Assembly (NCBI GenBank): GCA_016713425.1
Contig: JADJPE010000005.1
Span: 5,988,501 to 6,052,500 of the forward strand
Direction of reading: 5' to 3'
Length of the DNA: 64,000 nt
Origin: Deltaproteobacteria bacterium
Lineage (GTDB): Bacteria > Myxococcota > Kuafuiibacteriia > Kuafuiibacteriales > Kuafuiibacteriaceae
Shown here piece by piece: positions 8,485 through 17,648 of the stretch. The notes beneath the pieces are model-generated. The model had not been told where the DNA came from and did not search any database. It was given only the letters and a program-made list of their open reading frames with translations. Made by a program: the position numbers and the translations under genes. Each line of letters starts with the position of its first letter. Positions within the stretch are counted from its first letter, which is position 1.

Positions 8485-9957
8485 TCATCCGGCTTCGGAT
8501 TTCGTCTCTGTTTCCAGTTCCTGTTCCTGTTCCTGTTCCGGATCCGGATCCGATTCCGGTTCGACTTCCAGGAGTTCTTCAGTGCCCTGTGATGGACCGC
8601 GGTAGAGCTCGTGCTTTCGCAGCAGCATTCGCAGGTGTTTTCGGTCCATGGACGCGAGCCGAGCCGCTTTGCTGAGGCTACCCGCCGAACGAGCCATGAG
8701 CCAACTCAAGTAGTGCCGCTCAAACGATTGTTCCCACATCTGCTTCTGCGCGGAGAAAGGCACGTCGGCCGCGAACATTTGTTGCCTGGGCGTCTCGGGT
8801 TCGCCGTCGTCCACGGCAAAGATCTGGGTGAGGCTAGGAAGAACGAATCGCGCTGTCCCGTCACCCGTTTGCGCAAGCCACAACGCGCGTTCGACCGTAT
8901 TCCGTAGCTCGCGCACGTTACCAGGCCAGTCGTGTGCGACGAGGCTCGAGAGCTCGCGCGGGTCGATGTGGGCGCGATGGCCAGTTCGCTCGGCGAATCG
9001 GGTCGTGAAGAAGTCAACGAGGAGCGGGATGTCCTCGCTTCGCTCGCGAAGCGGGGGCAGGCGCATGGGGATCACGGCGAGCCGAAAGAACAGATCTTCG
9101 CGAAAGCGACCCCGGCTAACCTCTTGCTCCAGGTCTCGTTTTGTCGCGGCCAAGATGCGGACGTCGACCGGGCACGTCTGTGCCCCGCCGAGTCTTTGGA
9201 CCTCCCGCTCGTCGATCGCACGGAGCAGCTTGGGCTGGGTGTCGAGCGGTAACTCACCGATCTCGTCGAGGAACAGGGTCCCTCGGTGGGCGCGTTCGAA
9301 CGCCCCCGGACGACTGTCTTCAGCGCCCGTGAAGGCACCTCGCTCATGACCGAAGAGCTCTGACTCGATCAGCGTGGGCGCGATGGCCCCGCAGTCGATC
9401 GTGACGATGGGATGATCAGCGCGCGGCGAGGCCTCGTGAATGGACCGGGCGAGAACATCTTTGCCGGTCCCGGTCTCGCCCAATAACAACATCGTGGCAT
9501 CCGAGGACGCGACGGCTTCGCACAATCCGAAGATCTCACGCATCGCGAGCGAACGACCACGCGCGTGGCCAAAGATTTCTCGCGTGGACGGCAGGATCGA
9601 CACCGGGTCCGACGCGTTCTTGAGGCGAACCTCGATGCCGCCGAGATTGAGCGTCCCGCCTGGTTCCAGGATCCCTTCGTGAATGGGGATCCCGTTGATG
9701 CTCGTGCCCCCGCCTGAATGGTCGACGACTCTCGCCCCTGAGCCGTCCACCGCGATGAAAAGCTCGGCGTGCCGGGCATGGATGGTTGGAAGGCTGAGAT
9801 CACAGTCTGAACCAGAGCCAATCCGAACGCGTGTCCCGAGCGCGGGCAGCTTGAGTTCGAAGCCCTTCCTCGCGCCGGTCAGGACGACGAGCGAGGGCTG
9901 CACCAGCCGGTTCGTCTGTGCCAAGAAACGGGTCTTGGGCCCCTCGGGCTGCGCCAC
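8485..9957 (-). CDS. FHA-domain sigma-54-dependent transcriptional activator
   Basis: 490 residues. An N-terminal FHA domain (about 22-112; RIGSGSDCDLSL, then HARHAEL, with SGGGTSINGI in the place of SGTxxNG) should bind phosphothreonine partners. The AAA+ domain follows: Walker A GETGTGKD (160-167), the sigma-54 contact loop GAFTGA (207-212), Walker B GTLFLDE (226-232), and the RFREDLFFRL and WPGNVREL signatures. A C-terminal Fis-type helix-turn-helix (LSKAARLASMDRKHLRMLL) precedes an acidic tail of Glu/Asp/Gln repeats encoded by TTCCTG-type hexamers. In this family activity depends on Ser/Thr kinase input; a Hanks kinase lies 3 kb away. It is divergent from the hemerythrin gene with about 60 bases between. 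Confidence 0.95.
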   Translation of the reverse strand: MAQPEGPKTRFLAQTNRLVQPSLVVLTGARKGFELKLPALGTRVRIGSGSDCDLSLPTIHARHAELFIAVDGSGARVVDHSGGGTSINGIPIHEGILEPGGTLNLGGIEVRLKNASDPVSILPSTREIFGHARGRSLAMREIFGLCEAVASSDATMLLLGETGTGKDVLARSIHEASPRADHPIVTIDCGAIAPTLIESELFGHERGAFTGAEDSRPGAFERAHRGTLFLDEIGELPLDTQPKLLRAIDEREVQRLGGAQTCPVDVRILAATKRDLEQEVSRGRFREDLFFRLAVIPMRLPPLRERSEDIPLLVDFFTTRFAERTGHRAHIDPRELSSLVAHDWPGNVRELRNTVERALWLAQTGDGTARFVLPSLTQIFAVDDGEPETPRQQMFAADVPFSAQKQMWEQSFERHYLSWLMARSAGSLSKAARLASMDRKHLRMLLRKHELYRGPSQGTEELLEVEPESDPDPEQEQEQELETETKSEAG

Positions 9958-10019
9958 GCCCGAACGCTACCATAACTTCGCCACGAACGGCCTTGCCGCG
10001 GGTCTCGGCTTCCGCGACA

Positions 10020-10481
10020 ATGTGGCCCATGAGCCCAGAAATGCCGACGCCCTCGTCCGTCTCCCGCCCCAGGACCGCGGCGGAGGTTGGTGCGCAACAT
10101 CGAGATGAACACCGCGAGCTCGAGAGCATCCTCCAGGACTTGCACCGAAGAGCCCACAGTGGTCACTGGGCCGATCTGAACGAGGTCTGGTCGGGGTTCT
10201 GTTCGACCTTCGACGCCCACATGAAGGCGGAAGAAGACGAAGTGTTTCCCGCGTACTTACGCGACCATCCGACGCCGGAGGCAGAGGCGAGGATCGCGGC
10301 CCTCATTCGGGAACATCAGGAGCTTCGCGCCCTCGTCGAAGCCATCGCGATGGAGATCCAGCTCCACGAGATCCGGGCGTCCTCCGTCGACCAATTCATC
10401 ACCAAGAATCGTGAACATGCCATCGTGGAGACACAGCTGTTTTACCCTTGGATGGACGTTTTGGGGCCTTCCGCCCTTTAG
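10020..10481 (+). CDS. Hemerythrin HHE-domain protein
   Basis: 153 residues from the ATG at 10020; starts at 10029 or 10041 are possible and no clear ribosome site decides. The HHE cation-binding pattern is complete: QHRDEHRELE (H27, H31), FDAHMKAEEDEVFP (H67), REHQELRALVE (H99) and NREHAIVETQLFYPW (H133). It should bind a di-iron centre and act as an oxygen, NO or iron sensor or store in the cytoplasm. It is divergent from the FHA-sigma-54 activator, so the activator may control it, and it converges on the kelch lipoprotein gene with a 4-base overlap of the ends. Confidence 0.85.
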   Translation: MWPMSPEMPTPSSVSRPRTAAEVGAQHRDEHRELESILQDLHRRAHSGHWADLNEVWSGFCSTFDAHMKAEEDEVFPAYLRDHPTPEAEARIAALIREHQELRALVEAIAMEIQLHEIRASSVDQFITKNREHAIVETQLFYPWMDVLGPSAL

Positions 10482-12580
10482 CGACGACGCAGCTCGAGCT
10501 GATCAAAGGCGACCGTCCCGGTCACCGCAGCCAGCCCCAGCCGCCCGGCGGAAGAACGCCCCGTATCGCAGGTAAGCTCCCGGCGGCCGTCAGCGTCGAC
10601 ATCGACCGTCACAACGCTCCCGGAACGAGAGACGATCACGGTGTGCTCGCCGGGCTCAGCGAGAGATCGCGTCGTAGCCGCATTGCATTCGAGCGGCGCC
10701 CGCGGAATGCGCGAGGGCGCCCGATCGATCTGGGTGGTCCCGTGCAGGACGACATACTCGAACTGGCTCTCATCCACGGCCACAAGCACCGCGGCCTTCG
10801 CTTGCCCCGTCCAACGAAGCTTGAGCCTCAAGTCAAAGTCGCCGATCGGCAAAGCCGTGATCATCGCATATTCGTCAGGCACCAGACTACCCGACACATT
10901 GTCGACGACACCTTCGAGCCCTCGCTCAGTCTGCCGCCATGCACGCGGGCGGCGAGGAAAGATCCCACCTCCGGGTGGTGCAGCCGCCGAGAGATCGCCA
11001 TGCTGCGCCGCGAAGCCAATCACAGCGCTCGGTCCCGGATTGAACGTGAAGAAGTGGCCGTCGCCATCTCTCAAGACAACCAGTCCCGCCGACAACCGCG
11101 CGCCAGCGAGCGACGACGCATCGACTTCGAGGTCGCCCACGCCGAGGGCGCCAGACTGGACATCCGCCTCAACCGCCGAAGCGGACTTCCGAAGCGGGTC
11201 GAGCAACCAAAGAGGCCGGGCCCGCTCTTCGGCGCTGTTCGTGCCGTTCGTGCCGTTCGTGCCGTTCGTGCCGCTCGCGCCGCTCGCGCCGCTCGTGCCG
11301 TCCCCAACCAGGTCCGCGCCACTGGCCTCGGGGGCGGCAGGCAGCAGGAGAACTCGGCCATCCCCCAACCCGATCATCGATCCGACGACCAAGCCTTCGG
11401 GCAGCGGAAGAATCCGGGTCACGTCCCCCGCCTCAGCCTCGAAGTCTCGCTTCATTACGGCCATCGAGAGCTCGCGGCTTTGAGCTCCGGCTCGCGTGAA
11501 TCCTCCCCCTACGAAGACGCTACCCGCCTCGCTCAGCAGGACCCGAGGACGAACAACGCCCTCGACCAATTCCAGACTCCCATCGAGAACCGAGCCCCCG
11601 CGCGTCGCGAACACCGACACCCGTTTGATCGCGCTCGACGGTTCCCCCGCACGACTTCGGCCGCCGAAGAAAGCGATGCGCTCAGAGTCCAGCGGTACGA
11701 CCGCGGCGTATGCGCGCGGTTGATCCAAAAAACCACGCCGAAGAAGTTGAAAATCGTCAAGGCGAAGCTCCATCACCGCGGACGAGGTCGAGACGCCGAG
11801 ATCCCCGCCCGCGAGCAAGATCGATCGGTCCGCCAACGCACTCACGGCTACGCCCGGCGCGCTGGCGCGGCCTGCGGCCATTCCGACCGAAACGGCGTCG
11901 TTCTCAAGGTCGAGCGCAAGAACCTCATCCGTGCGCACCGAACGCGCACAATCAGGTCGACGGACCCCGCCGACAACCGCGACCGAAGCCCCATCGCCGG
12001 TTGCGACGAGCTCGAAGTCCTCCGCGCGGCCGCTGGGCAAGACCGGCCCCGGCGCCAGACGAGGAAAGCTGGCTTGCAGGATCTCGGTCGTCAGCACCTC
12101 ACATCCGTCATCGTCCGTCCCGCCCGCAAACAGGACCCGGCCATCGGCCAGTGCAATCGCTCGCCGTCCTTTCGCGACGTCACCGCGCTCCCGGGCGCGC
12201 GAGAGAACATCGATCTTTGAGAAATAGACCCGAAGAGGCGACACGGGCGGCTCCCTCAGCATATCGAGCGGACCTGCGACCCCGGAGGCCAAGGTCTCAC
12301 CCGTCATCGAAACCCCTTCGACTACGAGATGGCTCACCGCGGGATCCGCATCGACGTCGAAGGCGATCGGTCCCTGGTCCCAACGTCCTTCACCGACCAC
12401 CGAAAGCAAGCCCCCCGTGTAGGCGCTCAGGCGGACCACATTCACACCGACAAAGGGGTCGGGTGCCTCCGGGGTCACGAGCTCGACAGACAAAGCGACC
12501 CGTCGCGTGCAGCCCAAGCCGATCGCATCGAACCCGCCCAACCCAAGAAGAAGAACAAGAGCCGGAACGCGCGCGGTCAC
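10478..12580 (-). CDS. Kelch-repeat lipoprotein with C-terminal jelly-roll-like region
   Basis: About 700 residues. The GTG at 12580 gives a compact lipoprotein signal (MTARVPALVLLLGLGGF...IGLGC). The frame stays open upstream to ATG 12775, but that would add some 65 Arg/Pro/Val repeat residues before the signal, so I prefer 12580. Kelch-like blades recur with a double-Gly strand: VLFAGGTDDD, VAVVGGVRR, ILLAGGDLG, IAFFGGRSR, VFVGGGFTR. An in-frame 9-base repeat inserts a Gly-Thr-Asn tract. The last 150 residues (GDFDLRLKLRWTG, AAVLVAVDESQFEYVVLHG, GTVAFDQLELRRR) resemble a LamG/glycan-binding jelly roll. It is likely exposed at the outer membrane; its ligand is unknown. Confidence 0.8.
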   Translation of the reverse strand: MTARVPALVLLLGLGGFDAIGLGCTRRVALSVELVTPEAPDPFVGVNVVRLSAYTGGLLSVVGEGRWDQGPIAFDVDADPAVSHLVVEGVSMTGETLASGVAGPLDMLREPPVSPLRVYFSKIDVLSRARERGDVAKGRRAIALADGRVLFAGGTDDDGCEVLTTEILQASFPRLAPGPVLPSGRAEDFELVATGDGASVAVVGGVRRPDCARSVRTDEVLALDLENDAVSVGMAAGRASAPGVAVSALADRSILLAGGDLGVSTSSAVMELRLDDFQLLRRGFLDQPRAYAAVVPLDSERIAFFGGRSRAGEPSSAIKRVSVFATRGGSVLDGSLELVEGVVRPRVLLSEAGSVFVGGGFTRAGAQSRELSMAVMKRDFEAEAGDVTRILPLPEGLVVGSMIGLGDGRVLLLPAAPEASGADLVGDGTSGASGASGTNGTNGTNGTNSAEERARPLWLLDPLRKSASAVEADVQSGALGVGDLEVDASSLAGARLSAGLVVLRDGDGHFFTFNPGPSAVIGFAAQHGDLSAAAPPGGGIFPRRPRAWRQTERGLEGVVDNVSGSLVPDEYAMITALPIGDFDLRLKLRWTGQAKAAVLVAVDESQFEYVVLHGTTQIDRAPSRIPRAPLECNAATTRSLAEPGEHTVIVSRSGSVVTVDVDADGRRELTCDTGRSSAGRLGLAAVTGTVAFDQLELRRR
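11237..11299. repeat. 9-base tandem repeat in the kelch lipoprotein gene
   Basis: Four perfect copies of GTTCGTGCC (11237-11272) are followed by three variant copies. On the minus strand they encode Gly-Thr-Asn and Gly-Ala-Ser units, a flexible insertion between blades. Confidence 0.85.
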
Positions 12581-12598
12581 GCGCGCAGGGCCCCGCGC

Positions 12599-12646
12599 AG
12601 GAACCCGCGCAGGAACCCGCGCAGGAACCCGCGCAGGAACCCGCGC
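12599..12646. repeat. 12-base tandem repeat between the kelch lipoprotein and kinase genes
   Basis: Four perfect copies of AGGAACCCGCGC. With the preferred GTG start of the lipoprotein gene they lie in the 242-base divergent leader shared with the Ser/Thr kinase gene; with the far upstream ATG they would encode Arg-Val-Pro-Ala units. Confidence 0.85.
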
Positions 12647-12822
12647 GCGGACCCGTGCGGGCGCCGGAGCGGGAACGAGGCGCACCCGCTGGACGGCAGC
12701 CCCGAGCCCCCCCCCATGCAGGGCACCAACACTTCGCGCCCGTTTCGTCACGCCCCGCCTCGCCCGAGCCTCCATCCTGAACGATGTAGCACGACTCGTT
12801 GCGCGGGCCATCCGTGCGGGGC

Positions 12823-14871
12823 ATGATGGACGTTAGGAATCAGGTGTTCCAACCCACCACATTCGGGAAGTACTTCCTCACGCGTCGGATCGCGGTCGGC
12901 GGCATGGCCGAAGTCTTCCACGCGAAGCTTTATGGCGCCGACGGTTTCGAGAAGGACATCGTCATCAAGCAAATTCTCCCTCAGCACGCGCGCGAACCCG
13001 AGTTCGTTCAGAGTTTCGTCGCCGAGGCCAAGATCGCCGTCACCTTGAATCACGCCAACATCGTCGGCATCTACGAACTCGGACGCGTTGACCGAACATA
13101 TTTCATCGCGATGGAGTACATCGACGGGCTCGATGCCTTCATGCTCAATCAAGTCGCGTTGCGCTACGGCGAGCGCCTTGGCGTTGGGAATGCGCTGCTC
13201 ATCGTCGAAGAAGTCGCTCGCGGGCTCGACTATGCGCACCGAAAGCAAGCGCCCGACGGCTCGCCTTTGGGCCTCGTCCACCGCGACCTCAATCCAAGAA
13301 ACGTCCTGATTTCGCGCGAAGGAGAAGTCAAGATCCTCGACTTCGGCATCGCCAAGACCGAAGGCACGATCGCCGCGATGCCTAAGACTCGCGCCGGTGT
13401 GGTCAAAGGAACAACGGGCTACATGTCGCCCGAGCAAGCCATGGGCCGAGAGATCGACGCCAAGACTGACATCTACCAGGCGGGTCTTCTGCTGTTCGAG
13501 CTTCTGACTGGCCAAGCGATGTTCTGGCGTCCCGACGATCTCGAGACGCGCGATCTCATGCGCAAGCACCGCATCTTGCCGCCCTCCGCGCTCGTCGGTG
13601 ACGTCACACCGGAGCTCGACCAGATTGTACTCGATGCGCTCGCGCGCGATCCGAACGAGCGCATCGGGACCGCTGCGGCGCTCGCTGCTCGCCTTGCGCA
13701 ATATCGGCTGGCCCGTTTTCCAGAAACCAGCCACCGCTCGCTCGGAGAGCTCGTCGTGCGAATGGCGGACCGGGCGCAAAGCGAAGAAGCAGAGGCCGAG
13801 CGGACGCCGCCCACCGACCAACTGTTCGATACTGACACCGTGCACAGCGTGGGCGATCACGCCGCTCCCCTCATCGTGACCATCGCCGAGCGCGAGTTGA
13901 CCTCGAGCGACCACACGAACGGGCAGAAGGCCAGCGCCCGCCAAACCAACCGGCAGGACGCGGACCAAGACGCGGGCGCCAGAGCTCGGTTGTCGCGCGC
14001 AACGAACGTCCATACGAAATCGCTCTTGCCAGAAGCCATCCATCTCGCGCCTGGAAGCACCCTCGCCGATGTACTCGAACCCGCCCCTCATCGCCGACCC
14101 CGAAGATTCGTGCTCGCCGGCGCACTGCTCGTTGGCCTCAGCGCCGTGACGGGCGTGGCGGCTGTTGTCCAGCGCACCCGCCACGACCCCGCAGCATCGA
14201 TCGAGAAGAACGAAAGGCCTCCGGCGACGGACACACCCATCCGAGCGGCCGAACGCGTTCCCCTCGAGGTGTCGGGCACGCCCGAAGGCGCGTCGTTGAC
14301 CCACTCGGGCTCGCAACGTCCGGACGACGGTCTGTCCCCAACGAGTGCGATCGCCCGGAGAGCTCACGCGGTGCAAGACCCACCATCCGAATCGAAGGAC
14401 GTTCCCGAAGCGCTGGGGCGCAGAAGTCGGTCGTCAGCGAGGCGTCCCGCCAGAGCCACAAACCGTCCGTCGTCCGCGTCGTCGGCGGCTTCGTCACAGT
14501 CATCACCATCACCATCACCATCGCCACCGTCGTCGCCGGGAACGCCGGGCTCCTCATCGGTGCGAGAGCGCGCATCGGCGACACCGCGGGTGTCCGGGCA
14601 GTCGGCCACGGTCTCATTTGGCACAAAGGGCTGCTCGGGTCGCGTCTTCATGGACGGCGTGTTGGTCGCGCGCACGCTCCCCACTTTCAACATCGAAGCA
14701 ACGGCCGGCGCGCACGTCGTCAAGTTCGAAGGCACCGACTGTCCGCGGCGAGAGCGACCGGACTCGCTTGGCAGCAGCATCCCCGTCGTCGTTCGACGGA
14801 TCAACCTAAGACCAGGCGAGCATCTGAAGCTCATCGCCGACTTTGAACACGGGACCACGGTCGTCCCGTAG
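12823..14871 (+). CDS. Hanks-type serine/threonine protein kinase with membrane segment and PEGA-like domain
   Basis: 682 residues. The kinase domain (about 14-300) has the Gly loop IAVGGMAEVF, catalytic Lys K49 (IVIKQIL), helix-C Glu near 68, HRDLNPRN (153-160), DFGIAK (173-178) and GTTGYMSPEQA. The catalytic-loop Lys (HRDxKxxN) is Asn here, a change seen in other myxobacterial kinases; the Asp and metal-binding Asn remain, so activity is likely. A Ser/Pro/Ala-rich linker surrounds one membrane helix (RRFVLAGALLVGLSAVTGVAAVV, about 427-449), which places the C-terminus outside. The last 80 residues (GCSGRVFMDGVLVARTLPTF...AHVVKFEG) form a PEGA-like sandwich, a possible envelope sensor. A glycosyltransferase gene follows after 26 bases. 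Confidence 0.95.
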   Translation: MMDVRNQVFQPTTFGKYFLTRRIAVGGMAEVFHAKLYGADGFEKDIVIKQILPQHAREPEFVQSFVAEAKIAVTLNHANIVGIYELGRVDRTYFIAMEYIDGLDAFMLNQVALRYGERLGVGNALLIVEEVARGLDYAHRKQAPDGSPLGLVHRDLNPRNVLISREGEVKILDFGIAKTEGTIAAMPKTRAGVVKGTTGYMSPEQAMGREIDAKTDIYQAGLLLFELLTGQAMFWRPDDLETRDLMRKHRILPPSALVGDVTPELDQIVLDALARDPNERIGTAAALAARLAQYRLARFPETSHRSLGELVVRMADRAQSEEAEAERTPPTDQLFDTDTVHSVGDHAAPLIVTIAERELTSSDHTNGQKASARQTNRQDADQDAGARARLSRATNVHTKSLLPEAIHLAPGSTLADVLEPAPHRRPRRFVLAGALLVGLSAVTGVAAVVQRTRHDPAASIEKNERPPATDTPIRAAERVPLEVSGTPEGASLTHSGSQRPDDGLSPTSAIARRAHAVQDPPSESKDVPEALGRRSRSSARRPARATNRPSSASSAASSQSSPSPSPSPPSSPGTPGSSSVRERASATPRVSGQSATVSFGTKGCSGRVFMDGVLVARTLPTFNIEATAGAHVVKFEGTDCPRRERPDSLGSSIPVVVRRINLRPGEHLKLIADFEHGTTVVP

Positions 14872-14897
14872 TCAAAAGCGAAGGAGGGATCTGAAGC

Positions 14898-16091
14898 GTG
14901 CACCGTCCGATTCACGTCGTCCACGTCGTCCACCGTTTCGCACCGGGTGGGATGGAGAACGTCTTTGTTCAGCTCATCAATGGGCTTCCGCACGACGATT
15001 TCCGCCACACGATCGTTGCGCTGACGCAGGCCGACCCTGTGTTTCTGCGACGGATCGAGCGGTCAGACGTCGAGATCATTGCTCTCGATAAGCAACCAGG
15101 GCAGCCCTATCGCATCTATCCGAGGTTCTTCGCTTTGCTCAAGCGGCTTCGGGCCGATGTGTTCCACAGCGGGAACCTCGCCGCCCTCGACATGACACCC
15201 GTCGCGGCCGCGGCCGCGATCCCACGCCGAGTTCATGCCGAACATGGCTGGGACGTGCACGATCCCGAGGGGCGAAACTGGAAGTACATCTTGGTTCGGA
15301 AGGCCTACCGCCGTTTCGTCCACGACTACGTGACGGTGTCCAAGCAGCTCTACACCTATGTCCGCCATCGCGTCGGCGTAGAAGATTCGCGCGTCCACCT
15401 GATCCCAAATGGCGTCGACACGATGCGCTTTCATCCCCGCATGGCGAGCGACATCGAGCAACCCAACGACTACCCCTTCCAGCGCAGGGATCATCTTGTC
15501 GTCGGTACCGTCGGACGTCTCGAACCCATCAAGAATCAGCGCCTTCTCCTCGACGCTTTCGCGGCGGTTCTGAGATCGGCCCCGGCCGATAGCGAGCGGC
15601 TTCGGCTTGCACTGGTGGGTTCAGGTCCCTTGACCGAGGCGCTGAAACGCCACGCGGTCAACGTCGGGATCAGCGAGCGCGTTTGGTGGGCGGGGACACG
15701 CGATGACGTACCAGAGATCCTGCGCGCGTTCGATGTCTTCGTCCTCCCTTCTCTCGCCGAGGGCACGTCGTGCACGCTTCAGGAGGCGATGGCGACAGGC
15801 CTGCCGATCATCGCGACCCACGTCGGCGGCAACAGCGACCTCCTCGGCGAAGGCGCTTTCGGGACCTTGGTCCCGAGCGGCGACGTAACCACACTCGCAA
15901 ACGCGATCCGGGGAACGCTCTCGTCCTTGCCCGCATCATCGAAAGGTCCGAGCGCCCGCGAGGAAGTCGTTCGCCGCTACTCGCTCACGCAAATGATCGA
16001 GCGATATCGCGTCCTCTTCAGCCGGAGTGCAAATGCACCGGCCACGGCCCACGACACCGATTGCTCGGTCGGCCCGACCCCACTATCCTGA
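14898..16091 (+). CDS. GT4-family glycosyltransferase
   Basis: 397 residues. The GTG start is set by the AAGGAGGG ribosome site at 14881-14888. The N-terminal Rossmann domain carries APGGMENVFVQLINGL, typical of GT4 enzymes; the C-terminal domain has VGTVGRLEPIKNQ, the EX7E nucleotide-sugar motif (EGTSCTLQE) and THVGGNSDLL. The closest general type is the sugar transferase group linked to exopolysaccharide systems. It should transfer a sugar from a nucleotide donor to a lipid-linked or cell-surface acceptor in the cytoplasm. It lies between the Ser/Thr kinase and a TPR protein, all tightly spaced on the same strand, which suggests a common transcript and regulated envelope-glycan work. Confidence 0.93.
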   Translation: MHRPIHVVHVVHRFAPGGMENVFVQLINGLPHDDFRHTIVALTQADPVFLRRIERSDVEIIALDKQPGQPYRIYPRFFALLKRLRADVFHSGNLAALDMTPVAAAAAIPRRVHAEHGWDVHDPEGRNWKYILVRKAYRRFVHDYVTVSKQLYTYVRHRVGVEDSRVHLIPNGVDTMRFHPRMASDIEQPNDYPFQRRDHLVVGTVGRLEPIKNQRLLLDAFAAVLRSAPADSERLRLALVGSGPLTEALKRHAVNVGISERVWWAGTRDDVPEILRAFDVFVLPSLAEGTSCTLQEAMATGLPIIATHVGGNSDLLGEGAFGTLVPSGDVTTLANAIRGTLSSLPASSKGPSAREEVVRRYSLTQMIERYRVLFSRSANAPATAHDTDCSVGPTPLS

Positions 16092-16095
16092 GCCA

Positions 16096-17604
16096 GTGTT
16101 GAAGGCCGAGGTTGACCGAGCAGAAGCTCTCCTGCGCAACGGCCGACCGTCAGAGGCCATCGAGGTCTTACGTACGCTGCTCAGCCGATACCCAGATGAC
16201 CCAGATCTGCGGCGCCGACTGGCTGAAGCCTACCAGGCGGCCAACAATCAAGAGCGCGCCTTCCATCACTTCAACCGGGCCGCTCAACTCTTCAGCTCGT
16301 TTGGGAAGACCGCAGAGGCGGTCCGCATGTGGGTCGCAGCGGACGCCGTGAGCAAGAACGAACCCGACGTGCTCTTCCGTCTCGCTCAAGCCCAGCTCGC
16401 GCTCGGCGAGTCCAACGCAATTCGCGACGTACTGTCCCGGCTGGTTGTCGCGGCCTCAGCCACGAAGGACCGACGTCGTGTCTTCGCGCTCGACGCGCTT
16501 CATCGCCTGGAGCCAACCAACTTGAGCATCGCGATCAAACGCGCGCATGCACTCGAGGAAGTCGACCGGCTCGAGGACGCGTTCGCAGCCTGGCTGGCGC
16601 TCGATGCCGTCCCGGAGATCGTCGGCTTGGCCGAGCGACACCTAGAGCGCCCGAACCTCAGCGTGAAGGTCGTCGATGTGCTGCTCGAACGCCATCGCCC
16701 TCACGATGCCCTCCGGCTCGCGCGCAGCGCCTTAGAGCATCACCCCGAGGATGTCGAGGTCGTCGCCGTCGTGGTCCGCGCGCTCGAGACTCTGGGCCCT
16801 GCCTCTCACTTGATCGCGGCGCGCATAGCGCTCGCGAACCTCCTCGCGAGGGATCCTCGCGCCGAAAGGACGCGCCTCCTCGACGAAGCAGCCCGTCTTA
16901 CGGCGGTTGCCGCATCGAATCCCGAAGCCCTCGAGGCCGCGAGCGCGATCTATGCGCAATTGGGCATGGAAAAAGAATTCATCCAGATTGAGCTTCGCCT
17001 CGCCCAGCTCCATGACGCCAAAGGCAGGAAAGAAGCGCGCGACCGGGCACTCGCCCGTGTCCTCAAGATCGATCCTCAGAACCGGGAAGGGCTGCGCATG
17101 GGCGTCCGATCTCTGCGAGAGGCCGGCGATGACGAGCAAGCCCAAGCCCTCGAAGGCCAACTGTTCGCCGCCGAGACACGCGCCAGCCATGAAACGGACG
17201 AGCGCGACACACACCTGCGGATCGAGCTCGACGGCTTCGACGATCCAGCCGACGCAACGACGTCCAGAACGACCCGAGCCGTCCCGCCATCGCAACATCG
17301 AGCGCCGCCCCAAACGCCGGGGCCACCCAGCAGCCGACACCTTGCCTCGGACTTGCTCGCCGAATTCGCGCACCGGCCGGGCTCGCCCGACAACCCCACC
17401 CTCTCCGCCGACGTCCCAACCCTCTCCGCCAACGCCCCGTCGTTCGCGCCCGACAAAGAGCCAACCGCCCCCAACGAGCGGCCGGACGATCTGCGGCCCC
17501 GGGGACCACGGCATGCCGATGAGTTCGATCTCGAAGAGTTTGACCAGGAGGCTCCGACGCTGTCCCACAAGAGCGTAGCAAACCCTGATACGACCGAATC
17601 ATGA
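16096..17604 (+). CDS. TPR-repeat protein
   Basis: About 502 residues from the GTG at 16096; an ATG at 16027 would overlap the glycosyltransferase end by 65 bases. TPR units are plain from the start (AEALLRNGRPSEAIEVLRTLLSRYPDDPDLRRRLAEAYQ, cited in parts) and recur to about residue 390, for example KTAEAVRMWVAADAV and LDEAARLTAVAASNPEALEAASAIYAQLG. The last 110 residues are Pro/Ser/Thr/Asp-rich and probably disordered. It is a likely protein-protein scaffold in the cytoplasm, third in the kinase - glycosyltransferase - TPR - PEGA-like row. No catalytic domain is visible. Confidence 0.85.
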   Translation: MLKAEVDRAEALLRNGRPSEAIEVLRTLLSRYPDDPDLRRRLAEAYQAANNQERAFHHFNRAAQLFSSFGKTAEAVRMWVAADAVSKNEPDVLFRLAQAQLALGESNAIRDVLSRLVVAASATKDRRRVFALDALHRLEPTNLSIAIKRAHALEEVDRLEDAFAAWLALDAVPEIVGLAERHLERPNLSVKVVDVLLERHRPHDALRLARSALEHHPEDVEVVAVVVRALETLGPASHLIAARIALANLLARDPRAERTRLLDEAARLTAVAASNPEALEAASAIYAQLGMEKEFIQIELRLAQLHDAKGRKEARDRALARVLKIDPQNREGLRMGVRSLREAGDDEQAQALEGQLFAAETRASHETDERDTHLRIELDGFDDPADATTSRTTRAVPPSQHRAPPQTPGPPSSRHLASDLLAEFAHRPGSPDNPTLSADVPTLSANAPSFAPDKEPTAPNERPDDLRPRGPRHADEFDLEEFDQEAPTLSHKSVANPDTTES

Positions 17605-17648
17605 AACCGCTTGCGGGACTGCGCCTCACTCCCTAAATTCTCCCCCCG

